Of a DNA stretch of 37,713 bases, positions 22,673 to 37,713 are shown piece after piece. Source of the DNA: Micromonospora thermarum. Its GTDB lineage: Bacteria; Actinomycetota; Actinomycetes; Mycobacteriales; Micromonosporaceae. The DNA lies in contig NZ_JAATEO010000043.1 of NCBI RefSeq assembly GCF_012034245.1, positions 1 to 37,713 of the forward strand, read 5' to 3'. The position numbers and the translations under genes were made by a program. The notes under the pieces are model-generated. The model was not told the origin of the DNA and made no database searches. It worked only from the letters and a program-made list of their open reading frames with translations. Position 1 is the stretch's first letter, and each line of letters opens with the position of its first letter.

Positions 22673-22981
22673 CTACAGCTTGATCTCGATGTCGACGCCA
22701 GCCGGCAGGTCGAGGCGCATGAGCGAGTCGACCGTCTTCGGGGTCGGGTCGATGATGTCGATCAGCCGCTTGTGAGTGCGCATCTCGAAGTGCTCGCGCG
22801 AGTCCTTGTACTTGTGCGGCGAGCGGATAACGCAGAAACGGTTGATCTCCGTGGGCAGCGGCACCGGGCCTGCGACCTGCGCCCCGGTGCGCGTCACCGT
22901 CTCGACGATCTTCCGAGCCGAGGAGTCGACGACCTCGTGGTCATAGGCCTTGAGCCGGATGCGGATCTTCTGTCCCGCCAT
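22673..22981 (-). CDS. rpsJ: 30S ribosomal protein S10 (NusE)
   Basis: S10 is a 30S head protein and, as NusE, links RNA polymerase antitermination complexes (with NusB and NusG) to the ribosome. The 102 residues include [39 protein letters not shown] and [20 protein letters not shown]. It is the first gene of the long S10-spc cluster and has its own promoter and a leader of about 300 nt. It starts at ATG 22981 with GAAGGAA about 12 nt upstream. Confidence 0.98.
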
Positions 22982-23023
22982 GGTGGCTTCTGTTCCTTCT
23001 CTCGATGCCGCTGTGTTGCGGGC

Positions 23024-23045
23024 GCCTGTACCGGCTGGTACAGGC
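23024..23045 (-). promoter_or_regulatory. Hairpin near the rpsJ start
   Basis: GCCTGTACC (23024-23032) pairs with GGTACAGGC (23037-23045) around a 4-nt loop, 43 nt upstream of the ATG. It leaves the ribosome-binding site free and may be an RNA-binding or pausing site. Confidence 0.4.
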
Positions 23046-23059
23046 CCACTTCGCCGACC

Positions 23060-23079
23060 CCCGCGGTCGGGCGTGTCGC
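23060..23079 (-). repeat. 20-nt leader element, rpsJ copy
   Basis: On the minus strand this reads GCGACACGCCCGACCGCGGG. The identical 20 nt occur in the rpsL leader at 27883-27902 on the same strand. The copies are 79 and 115 nt before their start codons. Identity ends abruptly on both sides. Confidence 0.85.
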
Positions 23080-23176
23080 GCCCTCGGGCCAGGCTCCGCC
23101 CCGGGACTCCGGAGCGATACCGACCGCGCGGTGGGTCATGGCGCCGATCGCACTACCGCGACCTGGACGCCGTGCG

Positions 23177-23209
23177 AGGGTGGTTGGCGGACTCGCCGCC
23201 AACCACCCT
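23177..23209 (-). terminator. 14-bp hairpin in the S10 leader
   Basis: A perfect 14-bp stem (23177-23190 with 23196-23209) and a 5-nt loop, about 75 nt into the predicted transcript. It is followed by TCGCACGG, not a T-run. It could terminate transcripts that run on from tuf and attenuate those from the S10 promoter. Confidence 0.6.
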
Positions 23210-23288
23210 ACGCCCGACTGGCCCTCTCGCCCGGAGGTTCGGCAGAAGCCGAACGCAGGCGGTCGAACCGTCGTTACGCAACCTGACT

Positions 23289-23317
23289 AGTATGCCGCAC
23301 GACCGGCGGCGGGTCTA
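23289..23317 (-). promoter_or_regulatory. Predicted promoter of the S10 operon
   Basis: On the minus strand TAGACC (23317-23312), a 17-nt spacer, and CATACT (23294-23289). Each box matches the housekeeping consensus in four of six positions. It begins only 16 nt after the tuf stop, with no terminator between, so tuf transcripts probably also run into rpsJ. Confidence 0.6.
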
Positions 23318-23333
23318 ATCGGGGTTACCCAGC

Positions 23334-24527
23334 TCACTTGATGATCTTGGTGACGCGACCCGCGCCAACCGTACGACCACCCTCGCGGATCGCGAACTTG
23401 AGGTTCTCCTCCATCGCGATCGGCTGAATGAGCTTCACGCTCATCGTGGTGTTGTCGCCCGGCATGACCATCTCGGTGCCCTCGGGGAGCGTGACGACAC
23501 CGGTGACGTCCGTGGTCCGGAAGTAGAACTGCGGACGGTAGTTCTGGAAGAACGGGGTGTGCCGGCCGCCCTCCTCCTTGGAGAGGATGTAGACCGTCGC
23601 CTCGAACTCCGTGTGCGGGGTCGTGGTGCCCGGCTTGACGACGACCATGCCGCGCTCGACGTCCTCGCGCTTGATGCCACGCAGCAGCAGACCGACGTTC
23701 TCACCCGCGCGGGCCTCGTCGAGCAGCTTGCGGAACATCTCGATGCCGGTGCAGACCGTCTTCTGCGACTTCTCGCGGATACCGACGATCTCCACCTCCT
23801 CGTTCGGCTTGAGGATGCCGCGCTCCGCGCGACCGGTGACGACGGTGCCACGACCGGTGATCGTGAAGACGTCCTCGATCGGCATCAGGAACGGCTTGTC
23901 GGTCTCGCGCTCCGGCTGCGGGATCGCGGTGTCGACCGCGGTCATCAGGTCCAGGAGCTTGCCGGTCCACTCGGGGTCACCCTCGAGGGCCTTCAGCGCC
24001 GAGACCCGGACGACCGGCAGGTCGTCACCCGGGTACTCCTGCGAGGAGAGCAGCTCGCGGACCTCGAGCTCGACGAGCTCGAGGAGCTCCTCGTCGTCGA
24101 CCATGTCGCTCTTGTTGAGCGCCACGACGATGTACGGCACGCCGACCTGACGGGCCAGCAGCACGTGCTCGCGGGTCTGCGGCATCGGGCCGTCGGTCGC
24201 CGCGACCACCAGGATCGCGCCGTCCATCTGGGCGGCACCGGTGATCATGTTCTTGATGTAGTCGGCGTGACCGGGGCAGTCGACGTGCGCGTAGTGACGC
24301 GCCTCGGTCTGGTACTCGACGTGCGCGATCGAGATCGTGATGCCGCGGGCCTTCTCCTCCGGCGCCTTGTCGATCTCGTCGAACGGCGTGTACGGGTTCA
24401 GGTCCGGGAACTGGTCGTGCAGGACCTTGGTGATGGCCGCCGTCAGCGTCGTCTTACCGTGGTCGATGTGACCAATGGTGCCGATGTTGACGTGCGGCTT
24501 AGTCCGCTCGAACTTCGCCTTCGCCAC
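23334..24527 (-). CDS. tuf: Elongation factor Tu
   Basis: EF-Tu carries aminoacyl-tRNA to the ribosomal A site and hydrolyses GTP. The 397-residue protein has the GTPase motifs GHIDHGKT (19-26), RGITI, DCPGH (83-87) and NKSD (138-141), then two beta-barrel domains ending GRTVGAGRVTKIIK. The frame is open to 24674, but GTG 24527 with a perfect AGGAGG 6 nt upstream gives the exact family N-terminus (AKAKFERTKPHVNIGTIGH). It ends the rpsL-rpsG-fusA-tuf group. A hairpin and perhaps a weak promoter lie in the gap after fusA, which would allow the extra EF-Tu the cell needs. Confidence 0.99.
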   Translation of the reverse strand: MAKAKFERTKPHVNIGTIGHIDHGKTTLTAAITKVLHDQFPDLNPYTPFDEIDKAPEEKARGITISIAHVEYQTEARHYAHVDCPGHADYIKNMITGAAQMDGAILVVAATDGPMPQTREHVLLARQVGVPYIVVALNKSDMVDDEELLELVELEVRELLSSQEYPGDDLPVVRVSALKALEGDPEWTGKLLDLMTAVDTAIPQPERETDKPFLMPIEDVFTITGRGTVVTGRAERGILKPNEEVEIVGIREKSQKTVCTGIEMFRKLLDEARAGENVGLLLRGIKREDVERGMVVVKPGTTTPHTEFEATVYILSKEEGGRHTPFFQNYRPQFYFRTTDVTGVVTLPEGTEMVMPGDNTTMSVKLIQPIAMEENLKFAIREGGRTVGAGRVTKIIK

Positions 24528-24645
24528 TGGTGTCCTCCTGTGGACTTTCTTGGTTCGTTCGCCCCGGCGCGCCGGTCGGCGCTTAGGACTCTGTCGACAG
24601 CCTTTCCGACCTGACGGCCGGAGAGCCTTTGTGGGTTCTGCGGCG

Positions 24646-24674
24646 ATGAAGCCTACAGGCCCGGATTCACACAA
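24646..24674 (-). promoter_or_regulatory. Possible weak tuf promoter
   Basis: TTGTGT (24674-24669), a 17-nt spacer and CTTCAT (24651-24646) on the minus strand. Only the -35 side is good. A separate tuf promoter within the str operon is known from other bacteria, which is why I mention it. Confidence 0.3.
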
Positions 24675-24684
24675 CCCGACCGAG

Positions 24685-24718
24685 GTGGCCGCGGGCGGGA
24701 GAACCCTCCCGCGACCAC
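24685..24718 (-). terminator. Hairpin between fusA and tuf
   Basis: A 15-position stem (24685-24699 with 24704-24718) with one G-U pair and one mismatch around a 4-nt loop, about 30 nt after the fusA stop. It lacks a U-tract. It could separate fusA and tuf mRNA levels. Confidence 0.55.
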
Positions 24719-24749
24719 ACCCGACTCATCGGATCAGCTCAGGCGAGCG

Positions 24750-26846
<2,097 letters not shown>

Positions 26847-26886
26847 TTCAATCCCTACTTATCGTCGTCTCGACACAACTGGTGGC

Positions 26887-26915
26887 GGTTCCGGCGCCTC
26901 GTGGGCGCCGGAACC
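26887..26915 (-). terminator. Hairpin between rpsG and fusA
   Basis: A perfect 12-bp stem (GGTTCCGGCGCC at 26887-26898 with its complement at 26904-26915) around a 5-nt loop. It starts 6 nt after the rpsG stop. No U-tract follows, so readthrough into fusA is expected. Confidence 0.6.
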
Positions 26916-26921
26916 AGGGTG

Positions 26922-27392
26922 TTACCAGCGGTAGTGCGCGAAGGCCTTGTTGGACTCGGCCATCTTGTGGGTGTCCTCGCGCCGCTTGACGGCGGCACCG
27001 AGGCCGTTGCTCGCGTCCAGCAGCTCGTTCATCAGCCGCTCGACCATGGTCTTCTCGCGCCGCGCACGGGCGTAGGTGACCAGCCAGCGCAGACCCAGGG
27101 TGGTCGCGCGGGCCGGGCGGACCTCGACCGGCACCTGGTAGGTGGCGCCACCGACACGGCGGCTGCGCACCTCGAGGGTCGGCTTGACGTTGTCCATCGC
27201 CCGCTTCAGGGTGACGACCGGGTCGGTGCCGGACTTCTCGCGGCAGCCCTCGAGGGCCGCGTACACGATGCTCTCGGCGAGCTGGCGCTTGCCGCGCAGC
27301 AGGATCTTGTTCACCAGCTGGGTGACCAGCGGCGAGTTGTACACCGGGTCAGCGACCAGCGGCCGCCGCGGAGCGGGTCCCTTACGCGGCAT
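26922..27392 (-). CDS. rpsG: 30S ribosomal protein S7
   Basis: S7 starts assembly of the 30S head and lies near the E-site tRNA. The 156-residue protein opens MPRKGPAPRRPLVADPVYN, and has SPLVTQLVNKILLRGKRQLA, EVRSRRVGGATYQVPVEVRP and KREDTHKMAESNKAFAHYRW (with an R before). ATG 27392 lies one base after the rpsL stop, so translation is likely coupled. Confidence 0.99.
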   Translation of the reverse strand: MPRKGPAPRRPLVADPVYNSPLVTQLVNKILLRGKRQLAESIVYAALEGCREKSGTDPVVTLKRAMDNVKPTLEVRSRRVGGATYQVPVEVRPARATTLGLRWLVTYARARREKTMVERLMNELLDASNGLGAAVKRREDTHKMAESNKAFAHYRW

Positions 27393-27393
27393 G

Positions 27394-27768
27394 TCAGCTC
27401 TTCTCCTTCTTCGCGCCGTAACGGCTGCGCGCCTGCTTGCGGTTGCGGACACCCTGGGTGTCCAGCGAGCCGCGAACGATCTTGTACCGCACGCCGGGGA
27501 GGTCCTTCACACGACCGCCACGCACGAGCACGATCGAGTGCTCCTGCAGGTTGTGGCCGACGCCCGGGATGTAGGCGGTCACCTCGATCTGGCTGCTGAG
27601 CTTGACACGAGCGACCTTGCGCAGCGCCGAGTTCGGCTTCTTCGGGGTGGTGGTGTACACGCGGGTGCACACGCCGCGCCGCTGGGGGGACCCCTTGAGC
27701 GCCGGGGTCTTGGTCTTGGTCGTCTTGGCCTGGCGGCCCTTTCGGACCAGCTGCTGAATGGTGGGCAC
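27394..27768 (-). CDS. rpsL: 30S ribosomal protein S12
   Basis: S12 monitors decoding at the A site. The 124-residue protein carries lysines K43 and K88, the positions whose change gives streptomycin resistance in other bacteria, so the sequence is of the wild-type sensitive kind there. D89 within RVKDLPGVRY matches the residue that is methylthiolated in E. coli. The start is GTG 27768 with GGGAGCGGAG a few bases upstream. It is the first gene of the str operon, behind a leader of about 295 nt. Confidence 0.99.
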   Translation of the reverse strand: MPTIQQLVRKGRQAKTTKTKTPALKGSPQRRGVCTRVYTTTPKKPNSALRKVARVKLSSQIEVTAYIPGVGHNLQEHSIVLVRGGRVKDLPGVRYKIVRGSLDTQGVRNRKQARSRYGAKKEKS

Positions 27769-27882
27769 CGGGTTTCTCCGCTCCCTTCGGCCGCTGCGAG
27801 GCGACCGCGCCGTCTGCTCTAGCCGGCCTGATGGACGGCTCTCCTACATTCCAACCAGGGCCACCTGACGGGGGTCCCAGCA

Positions 27883-27902
27883 CCCGCGGTCGGGCGTGTC
27901 GC
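27883..27902 (-). repeat. 20-nt leader element, rpsL copy
   Basis: Identical over 20 nt to 23060-23079 in the rpsJ leader, same orientation. Here the 5' part can pair as CGGGCG-ACA-CGCCCG; in the rpsJ copy GGGCG-CGACA-CGCCC is possible, so both may present ACA in a loop although the flanking sequence differs. Confidence 0.85.
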
Positions 27903-28040
27903 CCGGCTCACGGTCCCCGGACATCGCTGGCGCGGCACCCGGGGGTCTGTCACCGGCACGCGGCAGGCCGTGCGCCGGGTCTTCTGGCTTCGCGTGCTGT
28001 CGCAGGACCACTGCTGATCGGATCCGGCGCACGCACGAGT

Positions 28041-28060
28041 TGCCCGGGCTGGCCCGGGCA
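28041..28060 (-). promoter_or_regulatory. 5'-terminal hairpin of the rpsL transcript
   Basis: TGCCCGGG (28041-28048) pairs with CCCGGGCA (28053-28060) around a 4-nt loop. It begins about 3 nt after the predicted transcription start, a position where hairpins protect mRNA from 5'-end-dependent decay. Confidence 0.5.
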
Positions 28061-28069
28061 CAAGGGGAA

Positions 28070-28098
28070 AGAGTACCTACCACAACCGCGCCGGTCAA
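28070..28098 (-). promoter_or_regulatory. Predicted promoter of the str operon
   Basis: TTGACC (28098-28093), a 17-nt spacer and TACTCT (28075-28070) on the minus strand: five of six at -35 and the TANNNT pattern at -10, with ideal spacing. It is the best promoter match in the window. A second TACACT farther upstream (near 28185) has no partner -35 box. Confidence 0.8.
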
Positions 28099-28260
28099 AA
28101 CGGGGCGACCGGCGGAGCCTCTCGCCGCCCGCCGATTCGAACCATCCTGCCTGCGCGCCCGCGATGGGCACCTACGGACACAAGTGTACCGGCTGCACCG
28201 GGAAGCGACCCCTCGGGCCCGGGGTTCCCTCCGTCTCCCGCCCGGCCGTCGCCCCGGTGG

Positions 28261-29187
28261 TCACGCCAGCGACACCAGCAACGCCAGCCCCAGCCCGAGC
28301 AGGCTCAACAGCAGCCCGGCACCGCCACAGCTGACGCCGGAGATGGCCAGGCCGCGCCCGGCGAACCGGACCGCCGACGGCGCCGTGGGCCGGCGGATCT
28401 GCCGCAGCGCGAGCAGACCGGCGCCGACGGCACCCGCCCCGGTCAAGACCCCGAGCACGGTGAAGGCGCCGGCGGCCCAGACGCCGTCCCAGTCCGACCC
28501 CACCGCCCCGAAGCAGATCACCAGCAGCGAGACCAGGATCGAGACGATCCCGGCCACCAGCGAACCCACCGCCAGGCCGGAGGCCACCGGCGGGACGTCG
28601 AGGTGCACCACGCCGAAGGGCGTGCCGGGCACCGCGTCGACCCGTCGCGGGCGCCCCACCGCGTCCCGCGGCGGAGGCGGCGGTACGGCAGGCAGCGACC
28701 CCCACCCGGGAGCGACCGTCGGCGGCGTGCCGCCCGGCCCGGCCGGGACGCCCCACCCCGCCCCGGACACCGTCCCGGGAGCGGCCGGCATCCCGGCCGG
28801 CGAGCCGGCAGGCATGGCGGGCGGACCGGACGGCGGGCTCGTCGGGCCGACGGGCGGAACGGACGGCGATCCGGCGGCCGGATCGGCTGGCGCCGCCGGC
28901 GCGGCGGTCAGACCGCCCGGGGGCCGCGCCCACGGGTCGGGCGCGGGCGGCGGGTACGCCGACCGCAGATCGGGAGCACCGGCCGGGCCGGCCGGCGCAC
29001 CGCCCGGGCCAGCCGACCCGGCAGCCGGGCTGACCGGGCCGTCGGCCGGGGGCCGGGACCAGGGGTCCGAGGTCGGTGCCGGAGACGCCGGCGAGCCGTC
29101 CGGGCGCGTCCCGTCGGAGGCGGGAGGGGTGGCCGGCCGACCGGGCGTCGTCGGGTCGGTGCCCTGCGGTCGCGCCGGGTCGGTCAC
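28261..29187 (-). CDS. Proline-rich protein with C-terminal multi-pass membrane domain
   Basis: A 308-residue protein of unknown function. About two thirds (1-200) is Pro/Ala/Gly-rich and probably disordered, with repeated DPW motifs (SDPWSRPP and PDPWARPP). The C-terminal 105 residues are three to four hydrophobic helices (about 203-227, 235-262 and 278-307), resembling DUF4190-type membrane domains of actinobacteria. The open frame begins at 29220, but GTG 29187 (VTDPARPQG) has AGGAGG 4 nt upstream and is preferred. It lies between rpoC and the str operon with another membrane protein. Function cannot be inferred. Confidence 0.82.
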   Translation of the reverse strand: MTDPARPQGTDPTTPGRPATPPASDGTRPDGSPASPAPTSDPWSRPPADGPVSPAAGSAGPGGAPAGPAGAPDLRSAYPPPAPDPWARPPGGLTAAPAAPADPAAGSPSVPPVGPTSPPSGPPAMPAGSPAGMPAAPGTVSGAGWGVPAGPGGTPPTVAPGWGSLPAVPPPPPRDAVGRPRRVDAVPGTPFGVVHLDVPPVASGLAVGSLVAGIVSILVSLLVICFGAVGSDWDGVWAAGAFTVLGVLTGAGAVGAGLLALRQIRRPTAPSAVRFAGRGLAISGVSCGGAGLLLSLLGLGLALLVSLA

Positions 29188-29296
29188 GGGTCCTCCTGTC
29201 GGAAGTCGGCGTCCACGCACCGGGCGACGGACACCGGTCAGGCTACCGCCGTCGGGCGAGCCGACGACGCCCGGCGCGGCGGTTCCCCCGTGCCGG

Positions 29297-29683
29297 TCAG
29301 TTCACGTTCGGTGCGAAATCCTGCCCGTAGGGTGCCTCGGCGAGGCGGATCACGCCGACCACCACCGCGGCGACCACGGCTACCGCGACGAGCACCAGGC
29401 CCGTCCAGGCCAGTCGCTCCCCCCGCCGCAGCCAGGCCGCGCCGGTGAGGAAACCCCCCGAGGTGTACGCCTCACGGCGCGCCTGCCGCGCGAGCTGGAG
29501 CGCCACCGTCGCGGGCACCACTCCCCCGATGAACAGGCCGGTCAGCGCGCCGATCAGACCGAGTGCGAAGACCGCCCGCGCCTTGGTGGCCCGGGTCGGA
29601 TCCGGGTCGAGGGGATGCCGCGGCGGCCCCGTGAACGGAGCGACCGGGACGGGCCCGGGAGCGGTGTTCATGCCCTCCATCAT
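29297..29683 (-). CDS. Small two-helix membrane protein, unknown function
   Basis: A 128-residue protein with a short Pro-rich start, a hydrophobic helix pair region at about 38-65 (ALGLIGALTGLFIGGVVPAT), a basic loop (QARREAYTSGG...WLRRGER) and a second helix at about 91-112 (LAWTGLVLVAVAVVAAVVVG). It resembles the membrane part of its neighbour at 28261 in layout (DUF4190-like). ATGs at 29683, 29680 and 29671 are all possible starts. It follows the rpoBC terminator, so it should have its own promoter, which I could not place. Confidence 0.75.
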   Translation of the reverse strand: MMEGMNTAPGPVPVAPFTGPPRHPLDPDPTRATKARAVFALGLIGALTGLFIGGVVPATVALQLARQARREAYTSGGFLTGAAWLRRGERLAWTGLVLVAVAVVAAVVVGVIRLAEAPYGQDFAPNVN

Positions 29684-29811
29684 GCCCGGCGCCGTCGGGG
29701 CCGTTCAGCAGGAGCGCTCCGGACCCCGCCACGGCGTGCGGGTCGACCTTCACCCCGCGACGGTCCGCCACGCCGGCGACCCTGGTGGTCGGCACCGACG
29801 GTCTCCGGAGA

Positions 29812-29852
29812 CACGACGAGGCCCCCGGCGGATGCCGGGGGCCTCGTGCGTG
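29812..29852 (-). terminator. rpoBC terminator
   Basis: A perfect 14-bp stem (29816-29829 with 29834-29847) around a 4-nt loop, which extends by 4 more pairs past a bulged base. It starts 6 nt after the rpoC stop. It lacks a T-run, but its strength and position mark it as the end of the rpoB-rpoC message. Confidence 0.8.
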
Positions 29853-29858
29853 CGCTCC

Positions 29859-33746
<3,888 letters not shown>

Positions 33747-33790
33747 TATGTCCCCTATGTCGTCGTCTGTACTGCTTAGCTAGTGGGTGG

Positions 33791-33823
33791 GGTCGGGAGC
33801 CGGCGGCGAGCCGGCTCCCGACC
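33791..33823 (-). terminator. 14-bp hairpin between rpoB and rpoC
   Basis: A perfect 14-bp stem (33791-33804 with 33810-33823) around a 5-nt loop. It begins 7 nt after the rpoB stop and ends 44 nt before the rpoC start. It has all the features of a strong terminator except the U-tract, at a place where full termination would unbalance beta and beta'. Confidence 0.65.
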
Positions 33824-33830
33824 GCTCACC

Positions 33831-37262
<3,432 letters not shown>

Positions 37263-37389
37263 GATGCGTCCTTCCGAGGACCGGTGCTGCAGAACGGCTG
37301 GTACGCGTGCACTCCAATGACCCCACCAGAAATATCCACAAACGGACATTTCCGAGCAGGGGTCAAGTCGGAAGGCAGCGCAAACTAGC
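37263..37389 (-). promoter_or_regulatory. rpoB leader
   Basis: About 120 nt between the predicted transcription start (near 37383) and TTG 37262. It is less GC-rich than its surroundings (AATGTCCGTTTGTGGATATT near 37345-37325). No strong hairpin or gene is seen in it. Confidence 0.5.
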
Positions 37390-37418
37390 AGTGTAGCCGA
37401 GAGGCTAACCGCTGTCCA
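37390..37418 (-). promoter_or_regulatory. Predicted proximal rpoB promoter
   Basis: TGGACA (37418-37413), a 17-nt spacer and TACACT (37395-37390) on the minus strand; five of six positions match at -35 and TANNNT is kept at -10. This would let rpoBC be transcribed apart from the ribosomal genes expected upstream (rplJ-rplL, outside the window). Confidence 0.75.
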
Positions 37419-37713
37419 GCCCACCCCGCAGGTCGTCGCGGAACGTGCCTCGGGACCCTCGTAACGGGTCGCACCGGGCCGCTCGGAACGCGACATCCCG
37501 CCGGGCCACTCGGGTGTCGCGGGCGATGGCGTCGCCGCTGCCATTACCCAAGTGGTGGCCGTTGCAAGCGCGGAAGGTCTTGCTGGTGTCAGCGTGCCTG
37601 GCAGGTCGGGGCCGCGTCAAGGGCCGGTCTCCGGCTCGCCGTGCCTTTCCCACCCCCGGGTCACCGTCCGGCACCACGGCGGCCCACCACACCGGACGCC
37701 GACCGCCCTGCTC
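37419..37713 (-). promoter_or_regulatory. Region upstream of the rpoB promoter to the window edge
   Basis: About 295 nt with no convincing gene; a 95-residue frame at 37405-37692 runs across the promoter and looks like nothing known. It contains a hairpin at 37489-37521 (CGCGACA/TGTCGCG, a bulged T and CCCG/CGGG) and a second promoter candidate, TTGACG (37620-37615) with an 18-nt spacer and CACGCT (37596-37591). If used, that promoter would put the hairpin in the message. Confidence 0.4.

Larger units (their letters stand above)
22982..23288 (-). promoter_or_regulatory. Structured S10 operon leader
   Basis: About 300 nt without a gene, between the predicted start of transcription (near 23282) and rpsJ. 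Read in the direction of transcription it holds: a 7-bp hairpin with loop TTCT (23238-23255); a perfect 14-bp hairpin (23177-23209); the 20-nt element shared with the rpsL leader (23060-23079), which overlaps small hairpins GGGCG/CGCCC and CCGACC/GGTCGG; and a 9-bp hairpin (23024-23045) about 43 nt before ATG. Short frames inside it do not resemble proteins. The layout suggests transcriptional or translational control of the operon. Confidence 0.6.
27769..28069 (-). promoter_or_regulatory. rpsL leader
   Basis: About 295 nt of leader without a supported gene. In the direction of transcription: a hairpin at the very 5' end (28041-28060), an imperfect GC-rich hairpin around 27952-27980, a possible CCCCGG/CCGGGG pairing (27913-27944), the 20-nt element shared with the rpsJ leader (27883-27902), which forms a 6-bp hairpin with an ACA loop (27891-27905), and then a less structured stretch to GTG 27768. 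Confidence 0.6.

Noticed and set aside
28120..28160. GGTTCGAATC on the minus strand, which looks like the T-loop of a tRNA
   Set aside because: The flanking bases do not form a 5-bp T-stem, and no anticodon arm, D-arm or acceptor stem is present at the right distances on either strand.
37405..37692. A 95-residue minus-strand frame upstream of rpoB
   Set aside because: It runs across the -35 side of the rpoB promoter, has an Arg/Asp/Gly-rich composition with no domain, and no Shine-Dalgarno. It may be chance.

Overview
The window is about 70% G+C. It uses GTG and TTG starts often and has single-zinc-knuckle forms of S4, S14 and L36. SecY, RpoB, RpoC and the ABC-F protein look actinobacterial. 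The best guess is a member of the Micromonosporaceae (Micromonospora or a close relative such as Salinispora), but genus level is an inference from protein flavour, not a database match. Apart from one plus-strand gene at 3413-4489, every supported gene is on the minus strand, so transcription runs from the right edge to the left.

Right to left: rpoB and rpoC (37262-29859) sit behind a strong promoter at 37390-37418 and end at a large hairpin terminator. Two small membrane proteins of unknown function follow (29683-28261). Next is the str operon, rpsL-rpsG-fusA-tuf (27768-23334), with a clear promoter at 28070-28098 and a leader of about 295 nt. The S10-spc cluster then runs rpsJ-rplC-rplD-rplW-rplB-rpsS-rplV-rpsC-rplP-rpmC-rpsQ-rplN-rplX-rplE-rpsN-rpsH-rplF-rplR-rpsE-rpmD-rplO (22981-13356), also behind its own promoter and a leader of about 300 nt. 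A very strong hairpin separates it from secY-adk-map (13123-10219). After a disrupted-looking DUF1707/2TM locus comes infA-rpmJ-rpsM-rpsK-rpsD-rpoA-rplQ-truA (9297-4545).

The left end (1-4544) is not ribosomal. It holds a partial aldo/keto reductase, an ABC-F ATPase, an RsmC-like methyltransferase, and a divergent plus-strand gene for a proline-rich single-pass membrane protein. That gene ends at a hairpin shared with truA.

The genes together make the core transcription and translation machinery: RNA polymerase alpha, beta and beta', S and L proteins, EF-G, EF-Tu and IF-1. With them are the first steps of protein export (SecY), N-terminal Met removal (Map), nucleotide balance (Adk) and tRNA modification (TruA). 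Many neighbours overlap by 1 or 4 nt, so translation is probably coupled.

I found no novel gene system. The most interesting signals are non-coding: an identical 20-nt element in the leaders of both rpsL and rpsJ, and strong GC-rich hairpins without a U-tract in nearly every gap of 70 nt or more between co-transcribed genes, including inside rpoB-rpoC and in the S10 leader. I saw no tRNA, rRNA, CRISPR array, insertion sequence or prophage.
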